Assembly: GCA_003650975.1 (NCBI GenBank)
Contig: QMSU01000056.1
Coordinates: forward strand, 1 to 6,860
Direction: 5' to 3'
Source of the DNA: Thermoplasmata archaeon
GTDB lineage: Archaea > Thermoplasmatota > E2 > UBA202 > JdFR-43
Length of the DNA stretch: 6,860 nt
Made by a program: the position numbers and the translations under genes. Below, one piece after another: positions 6,752-6,860 of the stretch; the stretch's first letter is position 1; each line of letters begins with the position of its first letter. The notes under the pieces are model-generated. The model had not been told where the DNA came from. It saw nothing but the letters and a program-made list of their open reading frames with translations, and searched no databases.

Positions 6752-6770
6752 GCAGGTGGGGTTTAATATC

Positions 6771-6860
6771 ATGATTCGCAAAGCGGTCGTGGCCGGACAT
6801 TTCTATGAGGGAGAGCGGGAGAGGCTCATGAAAGAGATAAAAAACTGTTTTCTCAAGGGA
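6771..6860 (+). CDS. MEMO-family protein (AmmeMemoRadiSam system protein B type), N-terminal part, cut by window end
   Basis: Thirty codons are visible: MIRKAVVAGHFYEGERERLM followed by KEIKNCFLKG. The opening R-x-x-x-VAG-x-FY-x-G, then a helix ending near Cys-Phe, is the hallmark N-terminus of the MEMO family (pattern R-x-P-AVAG-x-FYP in most members). These proteins are structurally related to class III extradiol dioxygenases. Their cellular role in archaea is not settled, though they often lie near isoprenoid/mevalonate genes or AMMECR1. Here Glu replaces the usual Pro after FY. The ATG follows a TATA-like box at leaderless distance. The metal-binding residues lie beyond the window. Confidence 0.82.
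   Translation, partial: MIRKAVVAGHFYEGERERLMKEIKNCFLKG

Noticed and set aside
6755..6759. GGTGG as Shine-Dalgarno site of the MEMO gene
   Set aside because: It lies 11 bases before the ATG and only a few bases after the TATA-like box, so it should be upstream of the transcription start.

Overview
The window looks archaeal. It carries the small-type, multi-subunit FGAM synthetase genes (purS, then purL without a fused glutaminase), a glycine decarboxylase split into two subunits, and the start of a MEMO-family gene. A/T-rich TATA-type boxes lie about 22-27 bases upstream of four start codons with almost no room for a 5' UTR. Base composition is a little over half G+C. A lineage that uses many leaderless mRNAs, such as a Thermoplasmata-like euryarchaeote, would fit, but the affiliation is inference; the presence of uvrB only says the organism has UvrABC-type excision repair.

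Layout. Bases 2-172 (+) are the last 56 codons of uvrB. Convergent to it, on the minus strand, is a two-gene glycine dehydrogenase operon: gcvPA (2833 to 1547) followed by gcvPB (1550 to 153), joined by an ATGA overlap. The 3' ends of gcvPB and uvrB overlap by 20 bp. A 107-bp divergent region (2834-2940) holds a TATA-type box for gcvPA and another for a plus-strand gene at 2941-3630. That gene encodes a seven-helix membrane protein that resembles the PrsW intramembrane protease family but lacks the expected catalytic residues. Next comes a small membrane-anchored protein with two tandem zinc ribbons (3664-4161), with its own strong TATA box. Its end overlaps purS (4143-4397), which in turn overlaps purL (4390-6714), so these three genes read as one operon. 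A 56-bp gap with another TATA/T-rich element leads to the 5' end of a MEMO-family gene (6771 to the window end).

How the genes work together. GcvPA and GcvPB form the P-protein of the glycine cleavage system, which feeds one-carbon units into folate-type carriers; the T, H and L proteins are not in this window. PurS and PurL are two of the three subunits of FGAM synthetase (step 4 of purine synthesis); the glutaminase subunit PurQ is not seen here. One-carbon supply and purine synthesis are metabolically linked, but the two operons have separate promoters on opposite strands. The least ordinary part is 2.9-4.2 kb: a degenerate PrsW-like protein next to a membrane zinc-ribbon protein that is translationally coupled to purine genes. 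I found no mobile element, CRISPR array, tRNA or rRNA, and no gene-free stretch longer than 107 bp.
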